64,000 nucleotides of DNA from Amycolatopsis pretoriensis (GCF_900107925.1 NZ_FNUJ01000007.1:434001-498000), one strand, 5' to 3'; numbered from the stretch's first letter, positions 8,278 to 18,226 are shown. The notes: generated by a model from the letters alone, not told the origin. Translations and numbers: made by a program.

Positions 8278-8465
8278 GCACCGAAGTCAAGCACAACCGC
8301 TCCACCCGACGGCGTGGTGGTCGACCCCGGCCGGGGTACGCCTCGGCGCCGGTCTCGCGCCGGTCTCGGCCCGGTTGTCACGACCTGGCAGTACGTGAAC
8401 GCAGGGCGGCCCGGACCGGCCGGTTTCGCCGAGCTGACCCGTCACCCCGGCGCGGCGGTCGGGGG

Positions 8466-9679
<1,214 letters not shown>

Positions 9680-9726
9680 GTTTGAAGCAAGCGGCCGCAG
9701 GGCTGGCCGGATCTTGATCTACGTCC

Positions 9727-9744
9727 GGTGAGCGCTCGCTCACC
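9727..9744. promoter_or_regulatory. TetR-type palindrome between fadA5 and cyp125
   Basis: GGTGAGCG-CT-CGCTCACC is a perfect 8-bp inverted repeat with a 2-bp centre, the layout of many TetR-family operators. It differs from the KstR motif and lies between the two KstR-like sites. The regulator is unknown; the tetR gene at 13500-14111 is one candidate. Confidence 0.5.
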
Positions 9745-9819
9745 TGGCCTCATCGGTAAAGTTAACGGGTTTCACTAAACGGTCTTCCGCAAGTTAACAC
9801 CGTATGCTTCAATCGCCGT

Positions 9820-9833
9820 TAGAACGTGTTTCA
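9820..9833. promoter_or_regulatory. KstR-like operator upstream of cyp125
   Basis: TAGAACGTGTTTCA matches TNNAACNNGTTNNA at every fixed position and lies 22 bp before the cyp125 start, where a repressor would block initiation. Confidence 0.7.
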
Positions 9834-9855
9834 AAGGCGAAACGTGGGAGGCACC

Positions 9856-11082
9856 GTGGCCGCTCCGCTCATCCCCGCCGGTTTCGACTTCACGGACCCG
9901 GACCTCTACGCCCAACGGCTGCCCGTGGACGAGTTCGCCGAGCTCCGGCGGACCGCCCCCGTGTGGTGGAACCCCCAGAAGCACAACACCGCGGGCTTCC
10001 GCGACGACGGCTACTGGGTCGTCTCGCGCCACGCGGACGTCAAGGAGGTGTCCCGCGACAGCACGCTGTACTCGTCGAGCGAGAAGACGGCGATCATCCG
10101 CTTCGACGAGAGCATGACCGAGGACAACCTCAACGCGAACCGCCTGGTGCTGCTCAACATGGACGCCCCGCAGCACACGAAGCTGCGGCGGATCGTGTCG
10201 AAGGGCTTCACCCCGCGGTCCATCTCGAAGCTGGAGGACACCCTGCGCGACCGCGCCGAGCGGATCGCCGCGGAAGCGCGCAAGAAGGGGTCGGGCGACT
10301 TCGTCACCGACGTCGCGTGCGAGCTGCCGCTGCAGGCCATCGCCGAGCTGATCGGCATCCCGCAGGAAGACCGGCTCAAGATCTTCGACTGGTCGAACCA
10401 GATGGTCGCCTACGACGACCCGGAGTACGAGGTCGAGCCCCTCGAGGCGTCTGCGCAGCTCATCGGTTACGCGTGGAACATGGCCGAGGACCGGCGCAAG
10501 TGCCCGATGGACGACATCGTCACGAAGCTGATCCACGCCGACGTCGACGGCGAGGCGCTCGGCTCCGACGAGTTCGGCTTCTTCGTCATCCTGCTCGCGG
10601 TCGCCGGCAACGAGACGACGCGCAACGCGATCAGCCACGGCATGAAGGCGTTCCTGGACCACCGGGACCAGTGGGAGCTGTTCAAGGAGCAGCGGCCGAA
10701 GACCGCGCCGGACGAGATCGTCCGCTGGGCGACGCCGGTGGTGGCGTTCCAGCGCACGGCCACCCGCGACACGGAACTGGGCGGCGCGCGGATCCGCCGG
10801 GGCGACCGCGTGGGGATGTTCTACAGCTCGGCCAACTTCGACCACGAGGTGTTCGAGGACCCGGAGAAGTTCGACATCCTCCGCGAGGACAACCCGCACG
10901 TGGGCTTCGGCGGCACGGGCTCGCACTACTGCATCGGCGCGAACCTGGCCCGCCTGGAGATCGACTTGATCTTCAACGCGATCGCGGACGTGATGCCGGC
11001 GATCACCGAGGCGGCACCCCCGGTGCGGCTGCGGTCCAGCTGGCTGAACGGGATCAAGCACTACCCGGTGCGGTACGCCTGA
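9856..11082 (+). CDS. cyp125: Cytochrome P450 CYP125 (steroid C26/C27 monooxygenase)
   Basis: A 408-residue P450. The I-helix reads AGNETTRN, the K-helix EIVR, and the heme loop FGGTGSHYCIGANLAR gives Cys359 as the thiolate ligand. Long stretches (the MDAPQHTKLR region, CELPLQAIAELIG, SWLNGIKH at the end) match mycobacterial CYP125 as I remember it. CYP125 oxidises the terminal methyl of the cholesterol or cholestenone side chain to the acid, the entry step to side-chain beta-oxidation. The GTG start follows GGGAGG; a frame extension to 9826 would run through the KstR-like site and is rejected. Divergent from fadA5. Confidence 0.9.
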   Translation: MAAPLIPAGFDFTDPDLYAQRLPVDEFAELRRTAPVWWNPQKHNTAGFRDDGYWVVSRHADVKEVSRDSTLYSSSEKTAIIRFDESMTEDNLNANRLVLLNMDAPQHTKLRRIVSKGFTPRSISKLEDTLRDRAERIAAEARKKGSGDFVTDVACELPLQAIAELIGIPQEDRLKIFDWSNQMVAYDDPEYEVEPLEASAQLIGYAWNMAEDRRKCPMDDIVTKLIHADVDGEALGSDEFGFFVILLAVAGNETTRNAISHGMKAFLDHRDQWELFKEQRPKTAPDEIVRWATPVVAFQRTATRDTELGGARIRRGDRVGMFYSSANFDHEVFEDPEKFDILREDNPHVGFGGTGSHYCIGANLARLEIDLIFNAIADVMPAITEAAPPVRLRSSWLNGIKHYPVRYA

Positions 11083-11635
11083 GGAACTCGAGAACCCGCC
11101 GCCGGGTGAGCCCGGCGGCGGGTTCGTCGTACTCGGGGCCGCCGGAGTCGGTGTAGAAGTGGCCGAGGCCGGGGTAGCGGAACACCTCCGCGTCGGCGCT
11201 CGCCCGGGCCGCGGCGGCACACCACGCCGCGACCTGCGCCGGGGGCGCGATCGGGTCGGGGTCGGCGACGTGCACCTGCACCGGCAGCCCGGCGCGGATC
11301 CCGGCGGGCAGCGCTCCCAAGGCGTGCAGCAGCACGACGCCGGCCGTGTGCGGGCGGCCGGGCAGCACCTCCTGGACGACGCCCGCCCCCATCGACACGC
11401 CCACGAGCACGGTCTTCGCGGGAAGGTCTCGCACGGCCTCACGAGCTCGCCGGGTGATGGTCTCCCAGCCGACGGCGTCCTTCAGCGCGAAACCCTGGTC
11501 GAGGGCCGGCGCCGTCCGGCCGCCGTAGAGGTCCGGTGTCACCACGCGATGCCCGGCCTCCCGCAGCCGGTCGGCGAAGGCGAGTTCGACGGGCCGCAGC
11601 CCCAGCACCGAGTGGAAGAGCGCGATGGTGGTCAC
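11054..11635 (-). CDS. Dienelactone-hydrolase-like alpha/beta hydrolase
   Basis: 193 residues with DLH-family features: an N-terminal FHSVLGL strand, TPDLYGG, the nucleophile elbow GVSMG (Ser81 where classical DLH has Cys), an aspartate in VADPDP and a GLGHFYTD histidine. The true substrate is unknown; many actinobacterial members are not dienelactone hydrolases. The C-terminus overlaps the convergent cyp125 gene by 29 bp and contains its terminator hairpin. Only 22 bp separate its start from the divergent transglutaminase gene. Confidence 0.78.
   Translation of the reverse strand: MTTIALFHSVLGLRPVELAFADRLREAGHRVVTPDLYGGRTAPALDQGFALKDAVGWETITRRAREAVRDLPAKTVLVGVSMGAGVVQEVLPGRPHTAGVVLLHALGALPAGIRAGLPVQVHVADPDPIAPPAQVAAWCAAAARASADAEVFRYPGLGHFYTDSGGPEYDEPAAGLTRRRVLEFLRRTAPGSA
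11092..11125. terminator. Hairpin terminator after cyp125
   Basis: A perfect 15-bp stem (11092-11106 with 11111-11125) and a TGAG loop, starting 10 bases after the cyp125 stop. It lies inside the 3' coding end of the convergent dienelactone-hydrolase-like gene, so the same DNA serves as terminator and as codons. Confidence 0.7.
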
Positions 11636-11657
11636 CGGACCATGACATCATGAGGCG

Positions 11658-12449
11658 ATGGCCCCGCGAGCGACCGTCGACGTCGAGTTCTCGATCCGCG
11701 TCACCGAACCCGGGCTCGCGGCGATCTCCGTCTCCGCGGCGCACGCCGACACCGAAGAGCTCACCGTCTCCTGGCACGGGGACAGCGAGCTCGCCGAGTT
11801 CGAGCACGGCACCCGCGCCGAGGTCTTCGACCTGCCCAAGGGCGAACACCGCGTCACCTACCACGCCGAACGCGCGCTGATCGAGCCCGATCCCGAGCCC
11901 GTCGCGCTCGCCGACGTCGCCGTCTTCACCCGGCCGAGCCGGTACTGCCCCTCCGACCGGGTCGCCGGGCTCGTCCCGCCCGCGGCGATCAAAGCCAAGG
12001 ACACCAAGGCCAAAGTCGACGCCATCGTCCGCAACGTCCACGAACGACTGTCCTATGTGGTCGGCTCCAGCCGGCCCACCGACGACGCGATCGACACGCT
12101 CCTGGCCGGCGAAGGCGTCTGCCGCGACTTCGCGCACGTCTGCGTCACGCTCTGCCGGTTCCTCGACATCCCCGCCCGCTACGTCGGCGTCTACGCGCCC
12201 GGGCTCTCCCCGATGGACTTCCACGCCGTCTTCGAGGCCGGGATCGACGGCCACTGGTACGTCTTCGACGCCACCCGCCTCGCGCCGCGGCAGACCATGC
12301 TGCGGATCTCCACCGGGCGCGACGCCGCGGACACGTCCTTCCTCGCCACCCTCGGCTGCGAGCTCGACTTCCTCGGCAGCACGGTCTTCGCGACGACCGA
12401 CGCCGCCCTCCCGGTGGACGACGGCACCGGGCTCGTCGTCCTGAGCTGA
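11658..12449 (+). CDS. Transglutaminase-like cysteine hydrolase
   Basis: 263 residues. The N-terminal half is a beta-rich domain typical of bacterial transglutaminase-like proteins. The C-terminal half carries the papain-type triad: Cys155 in GEGVCRDFAH, His189 in MDFHAVFEA and Asp204 in YVFDATR. No signal peptide, so cytoplasmic. Relatives act as proteases or amidases and are sometimes linked to ATP-grasp/alpha-E modification genes, but none of those partners is nearby. The substrate is unknown. Confidence 0.85.
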   Translation: MAPRATVDVEFSIRVTEPGLAAISVSAAHADTEELTVSWHGDSELAEFEHGTRAEVFDLPKGEHRVTYHAERALIEPDPEPVALADVAVFTRPSRYCPSDRVAGLVPPAAIKAKDTKAKVDAIVRNVHERLSYVVGSSRPTDDAIDTLLAGEGVCRDFAHVCVTLCRFLDIPARYVGVYAPGLSPMDFHAVFEAGIDGHWYVFDATRLAPRQTMLRISTGRDAADTSFLATLGCELDFLGSTVFATTDAALPVDDGTGLVVLS

Positions 12450-12505
12450 TGGTCCGACCGCGTGTTGCCTGCGCGAAGTGGCCTCCGGCTGGGTAGACAG
12501 AGTCC

Positions 12506-13525
12506 GTGAAGAGTTCCCCCAAGGCCCCGAGCCCCTGGGCCCGGGCCCGCGCCCGGTACCGCTGGCTGGACCACATCGCCCGCGCGACCAACCGCTACAT
12601 CGACCGCGGCGGCTACCACTACGTCGCCTCGATCACCTACTTCAGCCTGCTGTCGCTGGTGCCGCTGCTGATGGTCGCGTCCTCGGTCGCCGGGTTCGTG
12701 CTGGCCAGCCAGCCGCACCTGCTCGACACGATGGTCCACGCGATCGTCTCCACGCTGCCCGGCGGCCTCGGTACCAAGGCCACCGACCTGCTCACCGGGT
12801 TCGTCAAGCAGCGCACGAGCGTCGGGGTGGTCGGTCTGGCCATCGGCCTCTACTCGGGCTGGAACTGGATGAACGCGCTGCGGGACTCGCTGACGGCGCT
12901 GTGGGGGCAGAACCGGTCCGACCAGCCGCTGCTGCGGCTCATCGCCGTCGACCTGCTCGCGCTGCTCGGCCTCAGCGCCGCGCTGCTCGTGTCGTTCACG
13001 CTCACCATCTCCGGCACCGCGCTCGGCGGCTACTTGCTGCGGCTGGCCGGGCTCGACGACACGAGCTGGGGTCACCAGCTGGTCTCCGCGTCCTCGGTGC
13101 CGCTGTCGCTGGCCGCCGACTGGCTGGTGTTCCTCTGGGTGCTCACGCGGCTGCCGCGGCAGAAGGTCGGCGTGCGCAGCGCGGTGCGCGGCGCGGTCGC
13201 CCTGGCCGTCGGGTTCGAGGTGCTCAAGCTCGCCGGGGGCTTCTACCTGCGGCTGATCAGCGACTCGCCGACCGGCATCGCGTTCGGCTCGGTCATCGGC
13301 CTGATCTTCTTCATCTCGCTCGTCGCGCGGCTGCTCGTCTACGTGACGGCGTGGACCGCGACCGGCTCCGACGCGCCGCCGAAGCCGGTCCAGCCGCCGG
13401 CGCCGGTGGTGCTGAACCCGGTGGTCGTGGTGGACCCGCCGGTCGCGGTGCCGGCCACCGTCGGCGTCGTGACCGGGATCGTCGGGACGCTGCTCGCGCT
13501 CAGGTGGCGACGTTCGCGAGACTGA
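12506..13525 (+). CDS. YihY/BrkB family inner-membrane protein
   Basis: A 339-residue polytopic protein with about six membrane helices. It has the family start (RATNRYIDRGGYHYVASITYFSLLSLVPL...), a YSGWNWMNALRDSLTALWG loop and a C-terminal SVIGLIFFISLVARLLVY. The family was once called ribonuclease BN by error; its members are membrane proteins of unclear function. The tail is Pro/Val-rich with one more hydrophobic stretch. GTG start. The 3' end overlaps the convergent tetR gene by 26 bp. A second YihY protein is encoded at 49146-50321. Confidence 0.82.
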   Translation: MKSSPKAPSPWARARARYRWLDHIARATNRYIDRGGYHYVASITYFSLLSLVPLLMVASSVAGFVLASQPHLLDTMVHAIVSTLPGGLGTKATDLLTGFVKQRTSVGVVGLAIGLYSGWNWMNALRDSLTALWGQNRSDQPLLRLIAVDLLALLGLSAALLVSFTLTISGTALGGYLLRLAGLDDTSWGHQLVSASSVPLSLAADWLVFLWVLTRLPRQKVGVRSAVRGAVALAVGFEVLKLAGGFYLRLISDSPTGIAFGSVIGLIFFISLVARLLVYVTAWTATGSDAPPKPVQPPAPVVLNPVVVVDPPVAVPATVGVVTGIVGTLLALRWRRSRD

Positions 13526-14111
13526 AGAGCCGGTCCAGCTGGTGGTCGATCAGCGCGACCGCCGCCTCCGGCGTCCGCTGGCCCAGGATGATGCTGGTCT
13601 GCAGGCCGTCGACGCTCGACAGCAGCAGCTCGGCCTCCGGCATCAGCTCCAGGTCCGGCGCGACCTCCCCGCGGTCGCGGCCCCACGCGAGCAGGTCCGC
13701 GGTCAGCCGTTCCAGCTCGGGTGGCGCGGCGCTGAACGCCGACGCGAGCCCGGGGTCCGAAAGGGACCGGACGAAGTAGGCGAGGTGCACGAGGTAGCGC
13801 GTGCGGCGCTCGTCGCCGACCGGCAGCATCCCGACGAGCATGGCCCGCAGCACCTCGCGCGGCGCCGCGTCCTCCTCGGGGCCGAGCTCCGCGCGGATGC
13901 TCTCCCCGGCGTCGGCGTTGAGGATCTCCAGCGCGCCGAGCAGCAGGTCGTCGCGCGTCCCGAAGTAGTACTGGACCAGCCGCAGCGAGACGCCGGCCTC
14001 GGCCGCGACCTTGCGCAGGGACACGTCTTCGAGCCCGCGCGCGCTGGCGATCCGCCAGACCGCTTCGGCGATCTGGCGGCGGCGCTGCTCGTGGTCGGCG
14101 AGTCTGGGCAT
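13500..14111 (-). CDS. TetR family regulator
   Basis: 203 residues. The N-terminal HTH is clear (RRQIAEAVWRIASARG, then VSLRKVAAEAGVSLRLVQYYFGTRDDLL); the C-terminal two thirds would form the ligand domain. It does not resemble KstR closely: the recognition helix and length differ. It lies 15 bp after ltp3 on the same strand and is probably the last gene of the DUF35-ltp4-ltp3 operon. Possible targets are that operon or the TGAGCG palindrome at 9727-9744. Confidence 0.85.
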   Translation of the reverse strand: MPRLADHEQRRRQIAEAVWRIASARGLEDVSLRKVAAEAGVSLRLVQYYFGTRDDLLLGALEILNADAGESIRAELGPEEDAAPREVLRAMLVGMLPVGDERRTRYLVHLAYFVRSLSDPGLASAFSAAPPELERLTADLLAWGRDRGEVAPDLELMPEAELLLSSVDGLQTSIILGQRTPEAAVALIDHQLDRLFSLANVAT

Positions 14112-14126
14112 GGTGGGTCGAGCGTA

Positions 14127-15290
14127 TCAACGCGGCTTGTGCGCGCCGACCACCCACATCGAGAAGTACTGCGAGCCGCCGCCGTAGGCGTGCCCGACCG
14201 CGATGCGCGCGCCGTCGACCTGGTAGTCCCCGGCCCGGCCCATCACCTGCTTCGCGGCTTCGGAGAAGCGGAGCATGCCGGACGCGCCGATCGGGTTGGA
14301 CGAGAGCACCCCGCCGGACGGGTTCACCGGCAGCTGCCCGCCGATCGCCGTCTCGCCGGCTTCGGTGACCTTCCAGCCTTCGCCTTCGGGCGCGAACCCG
14401 AGGTTCTCCAGCCACATCGGCTCGAACCACGAGAACGGCACGTAGATTTCGGCGACGTCCACTTCGGACAACGGGTCCTCGATCCCGGCCTCGGCCCACA
14501 ACGCGGCCGCGGCGTCCCGCCCGGCCTGCGGGTTGACCTGGTCGCGGCCGGCGAACGTCGTGGGCTCGGTGCGCATCGCCGTCGCGTGGATCCAGGCGGC
14601 ACCGCCCTCGACGGCGTCCCCGGCGGCCTCGTCACCGAGCACCATCGCGCACGCGCCGTCCGACGACGGGCACGTCTCGTCGTAGCGGATCGGGTCCCAC
14701 AGCATCTGCGACTTCTGCACCGACTCGACGGTGATGTCGGCCTGCCTCAGGTGCGCGAAGGGGTTGAGAGCGCCGTTGCGGCGGTCCTTCGCCGCGACGA
14801 TCGCGCCGACGTGCTCGGGCGCGCCCGAGCGGCGGATGTAGGAGCGCACGTGCGGCGCGAAGTAGCCGCCCGCGCCGGCGCCGACCGGCATCTGGAACGG
14901 CGGCAGGATCGACAGGCCCCACATCGCGTTCGACTCGGACTGCTTTTCGTACGCCACGGTCAGCACGCGGCGGTGCACGCCGGACTGGATCAGCGACGCG
15001 GCGACCAGCGCCGTCGACCCGCCGACCGAACCCGCGGTGTGCACGCGCAGCAGTGGTTTCCCGGTGGCGCCCAGGGCATCGGCGAGGAACAGTTCGGGCA
15101 TCATGACGCCCTCGAACAGGTCCGGGGCCTTGCCGAGGACGACGGCGTCGATGTCGGCCCAGCCGACCTGGGCGTCGGTCATCGCGCGGTCGATCGCCTC
15201 GCGCAGCAGGCCCGGCATCGAGACGTCCTGGCGCTTGGCGCGGTGGTGCGTCTGGCCGGTGCCGAGCACGGCGGTGAGCTGCTTGGTCAT
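14127..15290 (-). CDS. ltp3: Thiolase-like sterol aldol-lyase Ltp3
   Basis: A 387-residue SCP-x/thiolase-superfamily protein. The usual thiolase nucleophile Cys is replaced (HTAGSVGGSTAL) and the HPxGxTG histidine motif reads NPIGASG, so it is unlikely to be a true thiolase. This fits the Ltp aldol-lyases, which cut C-C bonds in sterol side chains. Gene order DUF35-ltp4-ltp3 is as in M. tuberculosis Rv3521-Rv3522-Rv3523. In Rhodococcus, Ltp3 and Ltp4 are required for C24-branched sterol side chains. The start overlaps the ltp4 stop by four bases. The assignment rests on order and remembered similarity; Ltp3 and Ltp4 could be interchanged. Confidence 0.78.
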   Translation of the reverse strand: MTKQLTAVLGTGQTHHRAKRQDVSMPGLLREAIDRAMTDAQVGWADIDAVVLGKAPDLFEGVMMPELFLADALGATGKPLLRVHTAGSVGGSTALVAASLIQSGVHRRVLTVAYEKQSESNAMWGLSILPPFQMPVGAGAGGYFAPHVRSYIRRSGAPEHVGAIVAAKDRRNGALNPFAHLRQADITVESVQKSQMLWDPIRYDETCPSSDGACAMVLGDEAAGDAVEGGAAWIHATAMRTEPTTFAGRDQVNPQAGRDAAAALWAEAGIEDPLSEVDVAEIYVPFSWFEPMWLENLGFAPEGEGWKVTEAGETAIGGQLPVNPSGGVLSSNPIGASGMLRFSEAAKQVMGRAGDYQVDGARIAVGHAYGGGSQYFSMWVVGAHKPR

Positions 15291-16300
15291 CGGGCCTCCA
15301 GCACGGTCACCAGGTTCTGTTGCAGGACCGGGCCGCTCGTCGCGTGCGCCACGGCCTTGCGGGATTCGCCGCTGTGGATCCGGGCCGCCGCCTCGCCGAT
15401 GCGGGCGAGACCGGCGGAGAACATCGGGTTGGCGGCCAGTGCGCCCCCGGACGGGTTGATCTTGACGTCGTCGCCCAGCTTGAGCGCCGTCCGCAGGATC
15501 AGTTCCTGGTGCGTGAAGGGCGCGTGCAGCTCGGCGAGGTCGGCGCCGTCGAGGTCGAGGGCCGCGCCGGCGAGCTCGGTGGACGGGCTGCGCGTGAGGT
15601 CGCGGGCGCCGAGGACGGGGGAGTCGACGCGGTGCTCGATGCCCGTGATCACGGCGGGGTGGTCGACGATGTCTTTCGCACGCTCCACAGTGGATAGAAC
15701 GACGACCGCCGCGCCGTCGGTGATCGGCGCGATGTCGTGCCGCCGCAAGGGATCCGCGTAGTACGGGGTGTCGAGCAGCTCGGCGGCGTCCCTGCCGGTG
15801 CCGCGCGCGGCGACCTCGGCGAGGTCCTTTTCGGACCACAGCCCGGCTTCGAGTCCCATGCGCGCCTGGATCCCGGCGATCGAAACCGAGTCCGGCCACA
15901 GGGGAGTGACGACGTACGGGTCGAGCTGCAGGGCGAGCACCCGGCGCAGCTGGCCGGCGCTGGACTTGCCGAAGCCGTAGACGAGCGCGGTTTCGACCTC
16001 GCCCATCTTGATCTTCAGCCACGCTTCGTAGAGCGCCCAGGCGGCGTCCATCTCGACGTGCGACTCGTGGATCGGCGGGAACGCGCCGATCGCGTCGACG
16101 GCGGCGATGAAGCTGAAGGCCCGCCCGGCGAGGTAGTCCGACGAGCCGGAGCACCAGAAGCCGATGTCCTGTTTGGACAGACCGGTCCGTTCGAAGACCT
16201 CGGCGAAGATGGGGACGAGCATTTCCACGCCGTTGGTGGTGCCCGGGGTCTCGCGGACGTTGGGGGCCTTCGCGAAGCCCGCGATCGCGACGTCTGGCAT
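15287..16300 (-). CDS. ltp4: Thiolase-like sterol aldol-lyase Ltp4
   Basis: A 337-residue thiolase-superfamily protein (DVAIAGFAKAPNVRETPGTTNG at the start, split here as a family-typical N-terminus, and KINPSGGALAANP near the end). Canonical thiolase Cys and His motifs are missing, as expected for the Ltp aldolases. Such proteins work with a DUF35 partner, here the gene immediately upstream (7-bp gap). Its proposed role is retro-aldol cleavage of the C24 branch of plant sterols. Contains a TCCACTGTGGA palindrome (15684-15694) read as Ser-Thr-Val-Glu. Confidence 0.78.
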   Translation of the reverse strand: MPDVAIAGFAKAPNVRETPGTTNGVEMLVPIFAEVFERTGLSKQDIGFWCSGSSDYLAGRAFSFIAAVDAIGAFPPIHESHVEMDAAWALYEAWLKIKMGEVETALVYGFGKSSAGQLRRVLALQLDPYVVTPLWPDSVSIAGIQARMGLEAGLWSEKDLAEVAARGTGRDAAELLDTPYYADPLRRHDIAPITDGAAVVVLSTVERAKDIVDHPAVITGIEHRVDSPVLGARDLTRSPSTELAGAALDLDGADLAELHAPFTHQELILRTALKLGDDVKINPSGGALAANPMFSAGLARIGEAAARIHSGESRKAVAHATSGPVLQQNLVTVLEAR

Positions 16301-16307
16301 CAGGACC

Positions 16308-17291
16308 TCACAGGTGGTGGGCGAAGGTTTCGTAGGCCGCGTCCGGCTCGCCGGTCGGCTCGAAGTGGCTGATGTTCTCCAGCGACGTCCACCACTCGTC
16401 CCGCGGTTTCCACGCGGCGCGCACGCGCATGCCCATCTTGACGTCCTGGGCGTCGCAGCCGAGGACGAGGTGCAGGAAGGCGATGTCGGCGCCGTCGAGC
16501 AGGATGTACGCGGCGACGTACGGCGGCTTGAGGCGCTGGCCGAGGAACGGGACGTTGACGATGCAGAACGTCGTCACGATCCCGGTGTCGGGCAGTTCGA
16601 CCTCGTCGGTGGTGGGGACGCCGTCGGTCGGGCACGCCCCGCGCGGCGGGATGTAGACCTTCTCGCACTTCGGGCAGCGCTGGCCGATTAGCTTGCCCTC
16701 GGCGAGCCCGCGCAGGTACCGGCTCTCCTCGGGGGAGGCCGAGTGCATGTACTTCAGGTGCACGGGCGTGATGACGACGCTGACCGGAGCGCCTTCTTCG
16801 CGTTCGGCGACCGGGGGAGCGGGCGCGGTCGGCGTGGTGTCCTCGGCGTCGACGGGGAGGAAGTAGGCGATGTCCCGGATGTGCCCGACGGTTTCGCCGG
16901 CCCACTTCACGCGGACGCGCTGTCCACTGTGGATGTTCGCGGGCGCGCCGGCGTCGACGGCGTGGAGCAGGGCGGTGTCGGCGCCGTCGAGCTTGACCAG
17001 CGCCCAGGCGAAGGGCCGGTCGAGCGGCTGCCCGTCGAGGGGTTCGGGACACCACGACCACGAGACGACGGTGCCCTCGTCGGCGACGGGGACGAACTCG
17101 CCGAGCTGTTCGGCGGTCCCGGGGTCGTACTCGACGGGCGGGACGTGCACGCGGCCGTCACTGCCCCGGACGCCTTCGATGCGGCGCTCGCGCAGGGAGG
17201 TGACGAACCGGCCCAGGACGGGCCCGGTGGACCGCGTGTAGTCGAAGCCGACGTTGAGGGGTGCCGCCAGTGGTGTCTCGGTCACGGTCAT
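16308..17291 (-). CDS. Double DUF35 (OB-fold/zinc-ribbon) partner of Ltp proteins
   Basis: 327 residues with two OB-fold acyl-CoA-binding modules. The first covers about residues 20-145; the second follows a Pro/Ala-rich linker and starts with a rubredoxin-like zinc ribbon (CPKCEKVYIPPRGACP). DUF35 proteins form complexes with Ltp thiolase-like proteins, as ChsH2 does with Ltp2, and hold the CoA ester. Corresponds by position to Rv3521. The ATG at 17291 is chosen because it starts just after a KstR-like site; an ATG at 17321 would place that site in the coding region. A TCCACTGTGGA palindrome lies at 16923-16933. Confidence 0.8.
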   Translation of the reverse strand: MTVTETPLAAPLNVGFDYTRSTGPVLGRFVTSLRERRIEGVRGSDGRVHVPPVEYDPGTAEQLGEFVPVADEGTVVSWSWCPEPLDGQPLDRPFAWALVKLDGADTALLHAVDAGAPANIHSGQRVRVKWAGETVGHIRDIAYFLPVDAEDTTPTAPAPPVAEREEGAPVSVVITPVHLKYMHSASPEESRYLRGLAEGKLIGQRCPKCEKVYIPPRGACPTDGVPTTDEVELPDTGIVTTFCIVNVPFLGQRLKPPYVAAYILLDGADIAFLHLVLGCDAQDVKMGMRVRAAWKPRDEWWTSLENISHFEPTGEPDAAYETFAHHL

Positions 17292-17294
17292 GAG

Positions 17295-17308
17295 TGAAAC
17301 ATGTTCTC
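17295..17308. promoter_or_regulatory. KstR-like operator at the DUF35-ltp4-ltp3 start
   Basis: TGAAACATGTTCTC fits TNNAACNNGTTNNA except for the last base. It sits 3 bp upstream of the DUF35 start codon. Confidence 0.5.
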
Positions 17309-17350
17309 GTTCTGTCGACAAGGTTCCTCCGCCAGGCGGTTCGATATCGG

Positions 17351-17364
17351 TGGAACGCGTTCTA
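17351..17364. promoter_or_regulatory. KstR-like operator upstream of the DUF35-ltp4-ltp3 operon
   Basis: TGGAACGCGTTCTA matches every fixed position of TNNAACNNGTTNNA and is itself nearly palindromic. It lies 59 bp upstream of the DUF35 start, between it and the end of echA19. Confidence 0.7.
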
Positions 17365-17375
17365 TGTCAGCGACG

Positions 17376-18164
17376 TCAGCGTCCTCGGAACTCCGGCTTC
17401 CGCTTCTCGCCGAACGCCCGCGGACCCTCCTTGGCATCCTCCGATGCGAAGACCTCGATGCCGTACTGCGAGTCCAGCTTGAAGGCCTCCTCCTCGTGGA
17501 GTCCCTCGGTGTCCCGGATCGTCCGGAGGATGGCCCGCACGGCGACCGGCCCGTTCGCGTTCACCAAAGAAGCCAGCTCGAGGGCCTTCGTGAGCGCGGT
17601 CCCGTCCGGCACCACGTGCCCGATCAACCCGATCGCCAGGGCCTCCGCGGCGGACAGGTGACGTCCGGTCAGCAGGATGTCCGCGGCCACCGTGTACGGG
17701 ATCTGGCGCGGCAGCCGCACCGCCGACCCGCCCATCGGGAACAGCCCCCACCGGGCCTCCGACACCCCGAAGCGGGCCGACTCGCCGGCCACCCGGATGT
17801 CGGTCCCCTGGAGGATCTCCGTCCCACCCGCGATGGCCGGCCCCTCGACCGCCGCGATCAGCGGCTTGGTCAGGCGGCGCCCCTTCAGAAGCCCCGGGAT
17901 GTTCGACGGGTCGAACTTGCCCGCCGCGAACGACTCGGAAGGGGAGTTGCGGGCCATCGACTTCAGGTCCGCGCCCGCGCAGAACGCGCCGCCCGCGCCG
18001 GTGAGGACGCAGCTGCGGATCGAGTCGTCCGCATCGACCCGGTCCCAGGCGTCGACCATGATCGACATCATCTCGCCGGTGATCGCGTTGCGCGCCTCGG
18101 GCCGGTTCATCGTGACGACGAGGGTCTGCCCCTCTTGCGAAACCAGCGCGTGCGGTTCACCCAC
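17376..18164 (-). CDS. echA19: Enoyl-CoA hydratase EchA19 (sterol side chain)
   Basis: A 262-residue crotonase-fold enzyme. Motifs seen: [17 protein letters not shown] (oxyanion hole), [16 protein letters not shown] (catalytic Glu region), [13 protein letters not shown] and a C-terminal [12 protein letters not shown]. Long stretches match M. tuberculosis EchA19 as I remember it, which hydrates enoyl-CoA intermediates of the cholesterol side chain. As there, the gene is divergent from fadD19. The GTG start at 18164 follows a strong AGGAGG; the open frame extends further upstream without support. Confidence 0.85.
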   Translation of the reverse strand: MGEPHALVSQEGQTLVVTMNRPEARNAITGEMMSIMVDAWDRVDADDSIRSCVLTGAGGAFCAGADLKSMARNSPSESFAAGKFDPSNIPGLLKGRRLTKPLIAAVEGPAIAGGTEILQGTDIRVAGESARFGVSEARWGLFPMGGSAVRLPRQIPYTVAADILLTGRHLSAAEALAIGLIGHVVPDGTALTKALELASLVNANGPVAVRAILRTIRDTEGLHEEEAFKLDSQYGIEVFASEDAKEGPRAFGEKRKPEFRGR

Positions 18165-18202
18165 GGGAGACCTCCTGAAGGAGCAGTGCCATTGCCCAGA
18201 AC

Positions 18203-18216
18203 GATAACATGTTCTA
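18203..18216. promoter_or_regulatory. KstR-like operator between echA19 and fadD19
   Basis: GATAACATGTTCTA matches the KstR consensus except for the first base. It occupies the middle of the 62-bp divergent promoter and could repress both genes. Confidence 0.6.
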
Positions 18217-18226
18217 CTTTGAGGGC

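Noticed and set aside
13500-14111. TetR gene as KstR itself
   Set aside because: Its recognition helix and C-terminal region do not match the remembered KstR sequence, although it lies in the sterol locus.
14127-15290. Functional beta-ketothiolase
   Set aside because: The nucleophilic Cys and the HPxGxTG histidine motif are missing; the Ltp aldol-lyase reading explains this.
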